Shown in pieces: positions 17,168 to 26,805 of a DNA stretch of 49,512 bases (position 1 is the first letter of the stretch; each line of letters begins with the position of its first letter). The stretch spans positions 33,569-83,080 of the forward strand of contig DEAE01000004.1 in NCBI GenBank assembly GCA_002347025.1, given 5' to 3'. The stretch comes from Acidobacteria bacterium UBA2990 (GTDB lineage: Bacteria; Acidobacteriota; Vicinamibacteria; Vicinamibacterales; UBA8438). The notes beneath the pieces were generated by a model, which saw only the letters and a program-made list of their open reading frames with translations, did not search any database and was not told the DNA's origin. Position numbers and translations under genes: made by a program.

Positions 17168-18343
17168 TTACTTGGCAGCACAGTCTTGGAGATATTGCAT
17201 AGCTGCCGAGACCCCAGCCCGTTTGACTGAAGTCCCAGTCAAGCCGAAACTCATTTCTACCCCAGCTAGTGTACCTAGCAAACTAAGATCGTTAAGGTCC
17301 CCAAGGTGCCCGATACGGAAGACCGTTCCCCCGAGTTTCGCTAAACCAACCCCAAGAGACAAATCAAACTTGTCGAGCGCAGTTCCACGCAGCCTGTCGG
17401 CATCCTGACCTGGCGGCATCAGGACTGCCGTAATCGATGCGCTGTATTCATCTGGATTGCTACAAAGAATCTCAAGCCCCCAGGCACGAACAGCTCTGCG
17501 TGTGGCCTCACCATGCCTGGCATGACGCGCAAACACCTCTGATAGGCCCTCCTCACGGAGCAACGTCAGCGCCTCTCTGAGACCGTAGAGTAAATTGGTT
17601 GCCGGTGTGTATGGGAAAAACCCTTTCTCATTAGCCGTCAGCACGGAGCTCCAGTCCCAGAATGAGCGAGGCAGATTTGCCTGACGATGAGCGGCAAGAG
17701 CTTTTTCACTTACAGCATTGAAACTAAGGCCAGGGGGAAGCATCAAACCTTTCTGCGACGCTCCAACCGTCACATCAACACACCATTCATCGTGGCGATA
17801 GTCGATCGAACCAAGGGACGAGATAGTGTCCACCATGAACAAAGCTGGATGCTGAGCCTTTTCAATGGCTTTCCGTATTAGAGGAATACGGCTAGCAACC
17901 CCGGTTGAAGTCTCGTTGTGGACCACACAAACAGCTTTGATCGTATGGGCAGTATCCTCAATCAGGCGGGCCTCTACTGCTTGGGGATCCACCCCCTGCC
18001 TCCAGTCCCCAGGAATCCAGTCCACCTGCAGTGATAGATTCTCGGCTATCTGCTTCCACAGACTCGCAAAATGGCCGGTCTCGGCCATTAGAACCCGATC
18101 CCCTGCCGAGAGCGCATTAACTAACGCCGCCTCCCATGCTCCACTTCCAGAGGCCGGGTATATGACCACCGGACGTTTGGTCTGGAAGACCCCACGAATA
18201 TCTTCCAACAGCTCAAAGCCAAGGGCCTGGAATTCCGGGCCACGATGGTCGATAGTCGGTTGGGCCATCGCTCGAAGGACTCGTTCGGGGACATTGGTCG
18301 GTCCTGGAATCTGTAAAAAATGGCGCCCAGCTTTATAAGACAT
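17168..18343 (-). CDS. Serine-glyoxylate / alanine-glyoxylate aminotransferase (class V, PLP)
   Basis: A 391-residue fold-type I, class V aminotransferase. The opening IPGPTNVPERVLRAM and IDHRGPEF, the SGSGAWEAAL phosphate-loop region, MVDTISSLGSI (PLP-ring Asp172) and GASQKG with Lys198 as the Schiff-base lysine are characteristic of serine:glyoxylate aminotransferase (SgaA-like). It makes glycine from glyoxylate with serine or alanine as donor. Length is normal. It is divergent from the FAD/Fe-S hydroxyacid dehydrogenase, whose start lies 82 bases away; if that enzyme oxidises glycolate the two would form a glycolate-to-glycine route. The ribosome-binding site is weak (GAGAG). Family is firm; amino donor is not read from sequence. 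Confidence 0.9.
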   Translation of the reverse strand: MSYKAGRHFLQIPGPTNVPERVLRAMAQPTIDHRGPEFQALGFELLEDIRGVFQTKRPVVIYPASGSGAWEAALVNALSAGDRVLMAETGHFASLWKQIAENLSLQVDWIPGDWRQGVDPQAVEARLIEDTAHTIKAVCVVHNETSTGVASRIPLIRKAIEKAQHPALFMVDTISSLGSIDYRHDEWCVDVTVGASQKGLMLPPGLSFNAVSEKALAAHRQANLPRSFWDWSSVLTANEKGFFPYTPATNLLYGLREALTLLREEGLSEVFARHARHGEATRRAVRAWGLEILCSNPDEYSASITAVLMPPGQDADRLRGTALDKFDLSLGVGLAKLGGTVFRIGHLGDLNDLSLLGTLAGVEMSFGLTGTSVKRAGVSAAMQYLQDCAAK

Positions 18344-18424
18344 ACGGAAGGCTCTCTGAGATTGCGTTCATTAAGGCCACACTCCATAGGGCACAAGAAC
18401 CCCGTGGCAGATTATACTCGCCAG
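18344..18424. promoter_or_regulatory. Short divergent promoter region between aminotransferase and hydroxyacid dehydrogenase
   Basis: Only 81 bases separate the two outward-facing start codons, so both promoters and any shared operator must lie here or inside the coding starts. I see no consensus -35/-10 pair or clear palindrome. The location call rests on gene geometry alone. Confidence 0.45.
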
Positions 18425-21307
18425 ATGAGCGAAGGGCTGCGACATGACCTAGAGGCGTCACTAGAGGGTGAAGTTCGATTTGATCCGATCACTAGGGCCC
18501 TCTACTCCACCGATGCCAGTGTTTACCAGATCAGGCCAACCGGGGTGGTCATCGTCAGGAGCCGGCAGGATATTCTCCAAACAATCAACATTGCTAGGCG
18601 CCATGGCGTCTCAATCACCGCCCGTGGGGGCGGGACCTCGCAGGCCGGACAGGCTATCGGGCCTGGTCTACAGCTCGACATGGGCAAGTACTTCAACCGC
18701 GTTCTCGAGATCAACGCCTCTGAACGCTGGGCTCGAGTCGAGCCAGGTATCGTTCTGGATGAGCTAAACGCACAACTACTTCCCCACCGGCTCCGTTTTG
18801 CCCCTGACATTTCTACCGCTAACCGAGCCACTGTTGGAGGCATGATCAGCAACAATTCCAGCGGTGCCCGCTCTGTGCTCTATGGGAAAACAATCGACCA
18901 TGTGCTTGATCTGCATGTAGCGCTGAGCGACGGTTCGATCGTCCATTTCAGACCACTTGATTCTGAGACGCTACAAAACACCTCTCAGGCAAACACCCTG
19001 GAAGGCCGCTGCTATAGAGCTTTGCGCCACCTTGGCAAAGAGCACGTTAAAACCATCGAACGCCACTATCCCAAGATTTTGAGGCGCGTGGGAGGCTACA
19101 ACCTCGATCGGTTTACCGATCCGAACCTACCTTTCAATATGGCCCATTTGATTGTCGGTTCAGAGGGTACCCTCGGACTTGTGGTAGAAGCTCGCATAAA
19201 CCTAGTACCTCTGCCCAAGGCAAAAGCGGTACTCACAATCGAGTTTGATAACTTGCTCGAAGCGCTGGAAGCTACCCCAGCTATTCTCGAGCACAAACCA
19301 TCGGCTGTCGAGGTTATGGACCGCTTTATCCTTGACCACTCTAGAGAAAATCCAGAATTCGACGGACTCCGTCAAGCTGTGCTTCAAACTAAGGATTCAC
19401 CAGGTGCTCTACTCTGCGTTGAGCTCTACGCCGACAACGCCGACGAACTCCCTGACCGGCTTGGGGCCATCGAAAAAGACCTCGCATCCAGTGGCTACAC
19501 AGTGCGAACCTCTCGCGCTACTGAACCTGCCGACCAGGCTCGAATTTGGAAACTGAGACAGTCATCACTTGGTCTCTCGATGGCGATGAAGGGGGATGGC
19601 AAGAGTATTTCTTTCGTCGAAGACACAGCAGTAGCTCCAGAGCGACTTCGCGACTACATTGCTAATTTTTTGAAAATTGTTGAGCGCCACGGAAGCACCA
19701 CAGGTGTCTATGCACATGCTTCGGTGGGTTGTTTGCACGTACGCCCTGTCATCAATCTCAAGACCGAAGCTGGGGTCAGACAATTTGAAGCCATTGCTAA
19801 CGACATCGCCGACCTAGTGCTCAAATTTGGCGGTGCTCTATCTGGCGAGCACGGCGACGGACTTGTTCGAGGACCCTTCATAGAGCGAATGTTTGGCACG
19901 GAACTCTACACGGCATTCAACAAAATTAAGCAAACATTCGATCCAGAAGGACTCTTCAATCCTGGGAAAATTGTCGACTCACCCCCGTTAACCGAGAATC
20001 TCCGCTACGGCCCCTCCTACCGCACACCTAACCCTCCAGCTTTTTTCGATTATCAAGAGCACGGGGGACTCGGACGCGCCGTAGAGATGTGCAGCGGCGT
20101 CGGCGCCTGTCGTAAGACCCTTGACGGAACAATGTGCCCATCCTACATGGCTACCCGCGATGAAGCGCACTCGACTCGCGGTAGAGCGAATGCTCTCAGG
20201 CAGGCTATGACGGGACAACTAGACGCATCGGCACCGACTGATGAGAGCGTCTACCAAACGCTTGACCTGTGCTTAGAATGCCGTGCCTGCAAGGCCGAAT
20301 GTCCTGTTGGCGTTGACATGGCAAGGTTCAAAAGCGAGTTTTTGGCGACCTATCACGAGCGCTACGGCACACCGCTGCGAGCCAGGATCCTTGGGCATAT
20401 CCACAACCTCTCAGCCGCAGCCAGCCCGATCTCCTCACTGCTCAATCCCTTACTTAAACAGCCGTGGCTTCGGGCTCTGAATGAGCGATTATTGGGACTT
20501 GACCGACGGCGAGCTCTTCCTCAATGGGCAACACGCACCTTTGCGAATCATTGGAAAGAGCGACCACAAGAGACTAATTCCCACTCAGTTGTGTTGTTCA
20601 ACGACACATTTACCAACTATTACCATCCGGAAATCGGACTAGCCACGGCAGCCCTCTGTGACCATGCCGGCATCGGGGTCAATCTTGGTCCAAACGTCTG
20701 CTGCGGCCGTCCACTTATCTCACAGGGATTATTGTCGCAGGCACGCCGCTGCGGGACTGACACTGTTGGGCAGCTACATTCACTCGCCGCCGGACGAAAA
20801 ATAATAGTTCTTGAGCCCAGTTGCCTCTCAGCCCTTCGCGATGACCTCCCCGCTCTCTTACGAGGACATGCCCAAGAGCAAGCTTACCAAGTAGCCGAAG
20901 CCTGCATGCTTTTTGAAGAATGGCTCGACGCCGAGTTGACGAGTGGCTCCATAACACTTGACTTCAAACCTGGACCTCGCCGAATCGTCCTTCACGGACA
21001 CTGCCATCAAAAATCACTCGGGCTAGTTCCGCCTGCCCAAAAACTGCTTTCACGCGTGCCAGGTGCAGAAATCGTAAACCTTGACGCCGGCTGCTGTGGC
21101 ATGGCCGGCTCCTTCGGCTACGGCAGTGACCACTTTGATGTTTCGCAACGAATCGGAGAGAGACGGCTCCTGCCAACCGCACGAGCGCTCGAACCCGATG
21201 AACACCTCGTCGCCGCCGGTGTCTCTTGCCGACATCAAGTGAAAGACCTCGCAGGCGTCGATGTACAGCACCCGGCTGAGCTACTAGCAACACTCGTGGG
21301 GCGATGA
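18425..21307 (+). CDS. FAD/Fe-S D-2-hydroxyacid dehydrogenase (GlcD-GlcF fusion type; D-lactate, glycolate or D-2-hydroxyglutarate)
   Basis: A 960-residue fusion. The N-terminal half is a PCMH/VAO-type FAD domain (RGGGTSQAGQAIGPG; TVGGMISNNSSGARSVLYGKT) followed by the FAD-linked oxidase C-terminal domain, ending GLFNPGKIV. Then come two ferredoxin-like cluster motifs, CSGVGACRKTLDGTMCP and CLECRACKAECP, and a GlcF/CCG region with NVCCGRP, GHCHQKSL and LDAGCCGMAGSFGY. This architecture is found in D-lactate dehydrogenases of the Dld-II type, in YdiJ-like D-2-hydroxyglutarate dehydrogenases and as fused glycolate oxidase subunits; the sequence does not decide. It would sit at the inner membrane and pass electrons to quinone. 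The open frame reaches back to 18320, but that part overlaps the divergent gene; ATG 18425 begins directly before the domain. Confidence 0.88.
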   Translation: MSEGLRHDLEASLEGEVRFDPITRALYSTDASVYQIRPTGVVIVRSRQDILQTINIARRHGVSITARGGGTSQAGQAIGPGLQLDMGKYFNRVLEINASERWARVEPGIVLDELNAQLLPHRLRFAPDISTANRATVGGMISNNSSGARSVLYGKTIDHVLDLHVALSDGSIVHFRPLDSETLQNTSQANTLEGRCYRALRHLGKEHVKTIERHYPKILRRVGGYNLDRFTDPNLPFNMAHLIVGSEGTLGLVVEARINLVPLPKAKAVLTIEFDNLLEALEATPAILEHKPSAVEVMDRFILDHSRENPEFDGLRQAVLQTKDSPGALLCVELYADNADELPDRLGAIEKDLASSGYTVRTSRATEPADQARIWKLRQSSLGLSMAMKGDGKSISFVEDTAVAPERLRDYIANFLKIVERHGSTTGVYAHASVGCLHVRPVINLKTEAGVRQFEAIANDIADLVLKFGGALSGEHGDGLVRGPFIERMFGTELYTAFNKIKQTFDPEGLFNPGKIVDSPPLTENLRYGPSYRTPNPPAFFDYQEHGGLGRAVEMCSGVGACRKTLDGTMCPSYMATRDEAHSTRGRANALRQAMTGQLDASAPTDESVYQTLDLCLECRACKAECPVGVDMARFKSEFLATYHERYGTPLRARILGHIHNLSAAASPISSLLNPLLKQPWLRALNERLLGLDRRRALPQWATRTFANHWKERPQETNSHSVVLFNDTFTNYYHPEIGLATAALCDHAGIGVNLGPNVCCGRPLISQGLLSQARRCGTDTVGQLHSLAAGRKIIVLEPSCLSALRDDLPALLRGHAQEQAYQVAEACMLFEEWLDAELTSGSITLDFKPGPRRIVLHGHCHQKSLGLVPPAQKLLSRVPGAEIVNLDAGCCGMAGSFGYGSDHFDVSQRIGERRLLPTARALEPDEHLVAAGVSCRHQVKDLAGVDVQHPAELLATLVGR

Positions 21308-21376
21308 CAGCAGCCGTCACTACGGTACAGTCGAGGATATCGATTCTGGCCAGTCGTCTTTGTGGCACCCTATCTA

Positions 21377-21382
21377 TATAAT
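21377..21382 (+). promoter_or_regulatory. Possible -10 box (TATAAT) before the VWA-like gene
   Basis: An exact TATAAT lies 64 bases before the ATG at 21447, within the 139-bp gap after the dehydrogenase. No convincing -35 hexamer is found at 16-18 bases spacing, so this rests on one hexamer. Confidence 0.3.
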
Positions 21383-21446
21383 TCTCAAGCTAGATTGAAA
21401 GCTGAGCGGAATAGAGAAGACCCAGGCTCGAACCATTACCGTCTTG

Positions 21447-22268
21447 ATGAATTCAATGAAATGTGACTACTCGCCGCCCCTTCTCACACTCTTGGCCGTA
21501 GGGACCCTGTTGCCACTGCTGGCAAGTCCGGGGACAGCCCAACCCGCACCAGAATCCCAGGCTTACCTCAGGCTCACGGCGCTCGATCCAGCCGGCAACC
21601 CAGTCAATAAGCTAACGCTCGACGAGCTTACCCTTCGCTTGAACGGTGATGAACTCCAAGCGTTGTCTATTCAACCTATAGCCCCGACCACACAGATCGT
21701 TGCAATCTTCGAGGGCCTCGCAGTAACGCAGAGACAACTTAATGGCGCCATCGGCCAGTTCATCGGAAGTCTCGACGACACCAGCACCCTTGACATGCAA
21801 AGTGTCGACGGCAACCTCGATGCAGCCATAATCGAAGCTATTGACGATTTACACGCCCGGGGTGCTCAGCGCCCTGTAATAGTATTGATGGGCCAGCCAA
21901 GCGAAATGGCACCTTCCGCACTACAGTCGTCGCAGGTGCGTGGCCGCCGACGCGCAACCGACCTCTCCGGCGATATTGATGCACTAGGTCAGCTACTTAC
22001 TGACCATAGCATTCTTTTCTACGGCGTCTCCATTACGGACGTCGAACTTCCGCAACTGCAAGCACTTGCTGCTCATACTGGAGGACGTTTCGAACGTCTG
22101 CCAGATGCTACTCGACTAAATGCGGTAGTCAGCAGCATCGCCTTAGAACTAAGCACGCAACACCTGATTTCATACATGCCCACCGAAAGCACTGACACTT
22201 TCCCGAATGTAGAGCTCGCTCGTCCCGGCCTAGTTATACGCACAGCACCCGCAAAACTCACCCATTAA
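21447..22268 (+). CDS. Secreted VWA-like protein of the acidobacterial VWFA-related type, MIDAS site lost
   Basis: About 273 residues with a signal peptide (about 1-31, ending GTAQ). The layout follows the VWFA-related proteins abundant in Acidobacteriota: an N-terminal module with a gene-specific version of LDPAGNPVNKLTLDELTLRLNG, a Rossmann-like VWA core, and the ending LAAHTGGRFERL then IALELSTQHLISYMP. The metal-ion site DxSxS expected at the first strand is replaced by IFEGLAVTQ, so the protein probably does not bind a metal as integrins do. A TTG at 21444 and ATGs at 21447 and 21456 are all possible starts. No operon partner is close; the gene downstream is convergent. Function unknown; this family is a useful lineage clue. 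Confidence 0.78.
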   Translation: MNSMKCDYSPPLLTLLAVGTLLPLLASPGTAQPAPESQAYLRLTALDPAGNPVNKLTLDELTLRLNGDELQALSIQPIAPTTQIVAIFEGLAVTQRQLNGAIGQFIGSLDDTSTLDMQSVDGNLDAAIIEAIDDLHARGAQRPVIVLMGQPSEMAPSALQSSQVRGRRRATDLSGDIDALGQLLTDHSILFYGVSITDVELPQLQALAAHTGGRFERLPDATRLNAVVSSIALELSTQHLISYMPTESTDTFPNVELARPGLVIRTAPAKLTH

Positions 22269-22346
22269 TTTCCCGAGGTCGGCAGCAATTCGACCATCTC
22301 CAACCGCTAGACCAAAGCGTCATCGGTCGCGAAGACCTATGAAAAA

Positions 22347-22937
22347 TCAGGCACTCTTCTTGACTGTAAGCAGTAGGACGTCTCGAGCCAATTCCGACTC
22401 AAACACCTCAACATCGAATGACGGAACCCCTGGGGCGTTTGCAAATGCCCGCCGTGCCCGGCCTCGCCAATCCTTTTGCCTACGCGCATGTTGATAACAA
22501 GCCAAATAATCGCCAGGACGAAGTACTTCAAACACCGCAGCCACCTCAGCCGATGCCACATGCTCTAGCCCAGCCTGGTCAGCGACCAACCCAACATCCG
22601 GGTCGAGAAACACTATAGCCGGGGCGCCTTGCGCCAGAACCCGCTTGTGAACCGCGGCAAAATAGGCCCCACGATCGACAAACGGCTTCTTGAACACTTC
22701 AATTGCCAATCCGGTGTCCCCTGCCAGGCGTTGGACATCGTCCAAGTCGCGAAAATGAGTAAGAACCGACTTAGGCAGTTCTACCACCCCCCGTGACGTT
22801 TTGAGGGAAGCGGGAGGATCATCAACACGATACATCGCAATATATAACACTCTGGAAATGGCTTCTCGTTGAGCCAGATGCACCAAGGTGCTCCACTTCA
22901 CTACGTCACGGTCGTCGCCATACCACCTGTCTCTCAT
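22347..22937 (-). CDS. Conserved-looking protein of unknown function coupled to the ABC-F gene
   Basis: About 196 residues, cytoplasmic, no membrane segment or signal. It opens MRDRWYGDDRDVVKWSTL, has IVFLDPDVGL in the middle (a LDPD-x-GL motif resembling the catalytic loop region of Rossmann-like methyltransferases, weak) and RPGDYLACYQHARRQKDW near the end. I recall similar uncharacterised proteins but cannot name a family. The ATG at 22937 lies 7 bases beyond the stop of the ABC-F gene, so translation is probably coupled; a longer frame to 23006 would overlap that gene by 62 bases. Function unknown. Confidence 0.65.
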   Translation of the reverse strand: MRDRWYGDDRDVVKWSTLVHLAQREAISRVLYIAMYRVDDPPASLKTSRGVVELPKSVLTHFRDLDDVQRLAGDTGLAIEVFKKPFVDRGAYFAAVHKRVLAQGAPAIVFLDPDVGLVADQAGLEHVASAEVAAVFEVLRPGDYLACYQHARRQKDWRGRARRAFANAPGVPSFDVEVFESELARDVLLLTVKKSA

Positions 22938-22944
22938 CGAACAA

Positions 22945-24867
22945 TCAGCCGCGAAAATTTCCGCGACGCTCTTCCAAGACTTCCCAGCGACTATAGGCGT
23001 GGTCAAGTTCCGATCGAATTTGGTCTAGGCTGGCCAAAGTAGACTCGATTGTCCCACGTGTCTCACGGTAGAATCCTGGCTCAGACACCATCCCATTCAA
23101 CCGTTCTGCCTCAGCCTCTAGCGCTTCAATCCGCACTGGCATGTCCACCAATTCTCGCTGTTCGTGATACGAAAGACGCTTCTTGGCATCTGACGGACTT
23201 CTCGAGTCAATAGTAGTCTCGTGAGACTTTCGTCCTCGGACCACTGACGGATCGCTAGATTTCTGGACTGTGCTTGGTCGTTGCCTAGCCCAATCACTGT
23301 AACCACCGACATATTCGGCCACCCTCCCTTCACCTTCAAACACAAGTGTGCTTGTTACAACGTTGTCCAAGAATGCACGGTCATGACTTACTAAAAGCAA
23401 AGTCCCAGACCAGCTGGCTAACCGTGCCTCCAAAAGTTCGAGGGTTTCAACATCGAGGTCGTTAGTCGGCTCGTCCAGCACCAGCAAATTAGCGGGACGG
23501 GTGAAAAGCCGGGCAATCAACAACCGGTTACGCTCACCGCCAGACAATGCCTTGACCGGAGAACGCGCACGATCCCTAGTGAAAAGAAAATCTCGAAGAT
23601 ACCCATAGACGTGACGAGACTCCCCGTCAATCATAACCGTGTCATTGCCATCACCGAGTGTTTCAAAAACCGTCAAGTCTGGATTAAGCTGCTCCCGCTG
23701 CTGGTCGAAATACGCAACCTGCACGTTGGTCCCTCGATGAACCTCCCCGGTAACTGGCTGCAGCTCGCCTATCAACAAACGTAGCAGGGTTGTCTTCCCA
23801 GCCCCATTGGGTCCTACAAGCCCAACCCGGTCTCCGCGCAAAACCCGATTAGTAAAGTCAGCGATTACCACCGTGTCACCGAATGAATAATTGACCGCTT
23901 CTGCTTCAACCACCATCCGACCTGACGGCTTCGACGAAGCAATCCGCAGGTCGACATTACCCTCAGCAGTCCGACGCTGCGCCCGTTCAGCCCTTAGAGC
24001 CATTAGAGCCCTGACCCGACCTTCATTGCGAGTACGCCGAGCCTTGATTCCTTTTCGCAACCAAGCTTCCTCAGAGGCCAGTTTCTTGTCCAGTTTCACT
24101 TGTCTGACCGCTTCACCGGCCAACCGTTCGTCAAAACGCCGCAAATAATTCGCGTAGTCACCTGGCCACGAGGTAAGTTGGCCCCGGTCAAGTTCAACGA
24201 TGCGAGTAGCCACCCGCTGCAGGAAAGCACGGTCGTGAGTCACCACCACAACCGCTCCCACATAATCAGTGATCAGAGTTTCCAGCCAGTCGATTGCCTC
24301 GAGGTCAAGATGATTAGTCGGCTCATCCAGCAAAAGGACATCAGGATTCGCCACAAGAGCCTTTGCCAACAACACTCGTCGGCGCCATCCACCGGATAAC
24401 GTATCCACCACCGACTCAGCAGGTAGTTGCAACCGCTGGATAATTTGTTCCACCCGTTGTTCTAATCGCCAACCGTCTCGATCTTCAAGAGCCTGCTGAA
24501 GCTTCCCCAAAGTCTCAAGGGAAGTCGGGGATGACACCTCAGCAACTTGAACGGCCGCATGGTGATAAGCAGACGCAAGTCCGCCGAGTTCGCCCAAGCC
24601 TTCAGCGATAACGTCAAACACCGGTTTACTAGATGAAAGCGGTACGTCCTGTACCAGATGGGCTGTCTCTATTCTAGGTGTGCGGTGTATGGTTCCACTA
24701 TCTGGTCGCCTAGAACCCGACAAAAGCTGGAGAAGGGTAGATTTTCCACTCCCGTTGCGTCCGATAATACAGACACGCTCTCCAGACTCCAACCGCAAGT
24801 TGGCGCGGTCTAGAAGCGGCAGGTGCCCGTAAGCGATCGAAACTTGTTCCAGCGAAAGAAGTAACAC
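22945..24867 (-). CDS. uup: ABC-F family ATPase, Uup type
   Basis: A 640-residue cytosolic twin ABC ATPase without membrane domains. First site: GRNGSGKST, LSGGWRRR, LLLDEPTNHLDLEAIDWLE. Second site: GPNGAGKTT, LSGGERNR, LVLDEPTNDLDVETLELLE. The TNDLDVETLELLE form and the C-terminal coiled-coil region (from about residue 550, with KKRLSYHEQRELVDMP) fit Uup rather than EttA; E. coli Uup is of similar length. Uup-type proteins act on the ribosome and on branched DNA. The start is a GTG with GGGAGG placed immediately before it, an unusually short spacing, so the true start may differ slightly. It is followed 7 bases later by a small unknown gene and preceded by the M28 peptidase in opposite order (both minus strand, 50 bp). 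Confidence 0.9.
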   Translation of the reverse strand: MLLLSLEQVSIAYGHLPLLDRANLRLESGERVCIIGRNGSGKSTLLQLLSGSRRPDSGTIHRTPRIETAHLVQDVPLSSSKPVFDVIAEGLGELGGLASAYHHAAVQVAEVSSPTSLETLGKLQQALEDRDGWRLEQRVEQIIQRLQLPAESVVDTLSGGWRRRVLLAKALVANPDVLLLDEPTNHLDLEAIDWLETLITDYVGAVVVVTHDRAFLQRVATRIVELDRGQLTSWPGDYANYLRRFDERLAGEAVRQVKLDKKLASEEAWLRKGIKARRTRNEGRVRALMALRAERAQRRTAEGNVDLRIASSKPSGRMVVEAEAVNYSFGDTVVIADFTNRVLRGDRVGLVGPNGAGKTTLLRLLIGELQPVTGEVHRGTNVQVAYFDQQREQLNPDLTVFETLGDGNDTVMIDGESRHVYGYLRDFLFTRDRARSPVKALSGGERNRLLIARLFTRPANLLVLDEPTNDLDVETLELLEARLASWSGTLLLVSHDRAFLDNVVTSTLVFEGEGRVAEYVGGYSDWARQRPSTVQKSSDPSVVRGRKSHETTIDSRSPSDAKKRLSYHEQRELVDMPVRIEALEAEAERLNGMVSEPGFYRETRGTIESTLASLDQIRSELDHAYSRWEVLEERRGNFRG

Positions 24868-24917
24868 CCTCCCAACTTACCATGGGCTGCCATCCCTAGA
24901 GACCGGCTAAAAACCAC

Positions 24918-26516
24918 CTATTGGTCACCTGTCCGAGCTGGCAAACCTGGCATTTCATCATCGGCAAACCGAGGTAGCAGCTCCTCTCGCATCGCCAGAT
25001 GGTAGACACCAGCCGCTACCACAATGGCAGAAGCTACAGCATCCTGCTCAATCACCCTCTCATAGGTATCCAGATTGGTGTGCCACGTGTAGCTACCATA
25101 CTGAATCGGATCTTGCTGCATGCTAATGCCTGGCAGGCCGGCTTGGTTAAAGGAAGAGTGATCAGAACCAGCTCGACGTCGACTGGCTGTCGTTCTGACA
25201 CCCATGACACCAAGGTCACGAAAGGGCATTAACAAATCGCGGAGCACTGAACCGGCAGCATCTGGACCAAACACTTGGGCCCCTCTGGCACGACCGGTTC
25301 CAGCATCAATATTGAAATAGCCACCAAATTTTGCATGCTGAGGCGTCGGCATCTCAACTGAACCAAAGTGCTTTCTGACGTATGCTTGGGACCCCAGCAA
25401 CCCCTGCTCTTCTCCACCCCAAAGCGCCACCCGGATCGTACGCCGTGGTTCAATTCCGATGACTGCTAAAATCCGGGCCGCTTCCATCATCACTGCAACA
25501 CCAACAGCGTTGTCGGTAGCTCCCGTCGCAGCATGCCATGAATCCAGGTGTCCACCCAGCATAACCACCTCATCCGCCAGGTCCGTCCCAGATAACTCCG
25601 CAATCGCGTTATTTACGGTCCGTCCTTCGGGGTGAGTCAAATTGACAATATCAATTTCCAGTTCGACCGGACCTGAACCAAATTCAATCAATCTGACTAT
25701 CCGGCCATAATCTTCGTTACGCATCACCATCGTCGGCACAGCTTGACTAACATCGTAAGTTCTATTCTGAAAAGCCCGGATCTGCCCATGGTCTCGGCCG
25801 GCATCGTTTACCCGCGCAACGGCACCTGCTTCGACCAAAAATGCAGTCACCATGCTCTCGATTTCGCGGCGAGTCAATCGTATTACGGCGCCGTCTTCAG
25901 CATTACTCGAACGGTTCCTCTCACTAGTTCGTGAAGTCGGCCGTCTGGAAACAAACTGGCGCGTCAGTTCAGCATCCTCCCTGCGACGAGCTCTACCAGT
26001 CATAGTGACGCCTACTTCAGCGGGTGCCCCCACAAAGACCACCCTCCCAGATACCTCAGACCGCACCAACCCAAAATGATCGTCGAGACTTTCTGCTGTT
26101 GGCTGCTCAGGCAACACAAGGTGATACACCTGGGCTCGAAGGGGACCATCGGTTCCTGGAGTCCAGGCTAATGCCTCTGCAACCAAAGAATCAGTAACCG
26201 GGGACACCAAGTGGACGCTGAGTCGCTCATTCGACCACCCTGGGTGTCCAAAATCGAACGGCTCTAGATGCCCATTAGTCAAACCCCAAGCCGCCATCTG
26301 TTCGATAGCCCAAAGCCCGGCACTCTTGAGGTTTGGAGAACCGGTCAATCGTGGCCCATACACGTCCGTCAACCAGTGGAGAGTCGACATAATGTGAGAG
26401 TTGGTAGTCGCTTCTTGGCGAATTTTCCAGTTGATATCAACTTCAACTGGCTCTTGCCCAACAGTTACCGCTCCACAAAGCCCAACCGCTACAATCGCCA
26501 CTAGACATCTAGCCAT
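24918..26516 (-). CDS. Secreted M28-family zinc aminopeptidase with PA-like domain
   Basis: A 532-residue exported peptidase with a signal peptide (about 1-21, ending TVGQ). A protease-associated-like insert lies at about residues 140-240, and the M28 catalytic domain follows. Zinc ligands by family order: His323 (GGHLDSWH), Asp335 (GATDNAVG), Glu370 with general-base Glu369 (WGGEEQG), Asp404 (FNIDAGTG) and His479 (TWHTNLDTYERV). The family removes N-terminal amino acids from peptides or processes carboxyl ends (carboxypeptidase Q-like); the HTNLDTYE ending resembles carboxypeptidase Q. The ATG at 26516 has GGGGAG 6 bases upstream; the frame extends to 26621 but without a signal. The 289-bp gap to OadB shows no gene. 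Confidence 0.9.
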   Translation of the reverse strand: MARCLVAIVAVGLCGAVTVGQEPVEVDINWKIRQEATTNSHIMSTLHWLTDVYGPRLTGSPNLKSAGLWAIEQMAAWGLTNGHLEPFDFGHPGWSNERLSVHLVSPVTDSLVAEALAWTPGTDGPLRAQVYHLVLPEQPTAESLDDHFGLVRSEVSGRVVFVGAPAEVGVTMTGRARRREDAELTRQFVSRRPTSRTSERNRSSNAEDGAVIRLTRREIESMVTAFLVEAGAVARVNDAGRDHGQIRAFQNRTYDVSQAVPTMVMRNEDYGRIVRLIEFGSGPVELEIDIVNLTHPEGRTVNNAIAELSGTDLADEVVMLGGHLDSWHAATGATDNAVGVAVMMEAARILAVIGIEPRRTIRVALWGGEEQGLLGSQAYVRKHFGSVEMPTPQHAKFGGYFNIDAGTGRARGAQVFGPDAAGSVLRDLLMPFRDLGVMGVRTTASRRRAGSDHSSFNQAGLPGISMQQDPIQYGSYTWHTNLDTYERVIEQDAVASAIVVAAGVYHLAMREELLPRFADDEMPGLPARTGDQ

Positions 26517-26805
26517 GAATCTCCCCTCTAGCCTGTCCGGCCCCAGGCCTACCACGGACGACTCAACTCGTAGAGGTTTCGGTCCCAGGCAATCCACACG
26601 TCCGCCCATGGATAAGCCCACGTCAGGTCTCTGCCGCTGTGCTTAGTTGTGAAAGACCGGCCAATCCAGTCAACAAGGTCAGAGATGGCCACATAGTCAC
26701 CATTTCTCAGGGGGGGAGCCCATTCTCAAGCTCGCAGTGGCACTACCTATTGGACCGGCACCCCTCTCGGCCACTACCTTCCTCATATTGTGGCTACGGT
26801 AAGAA

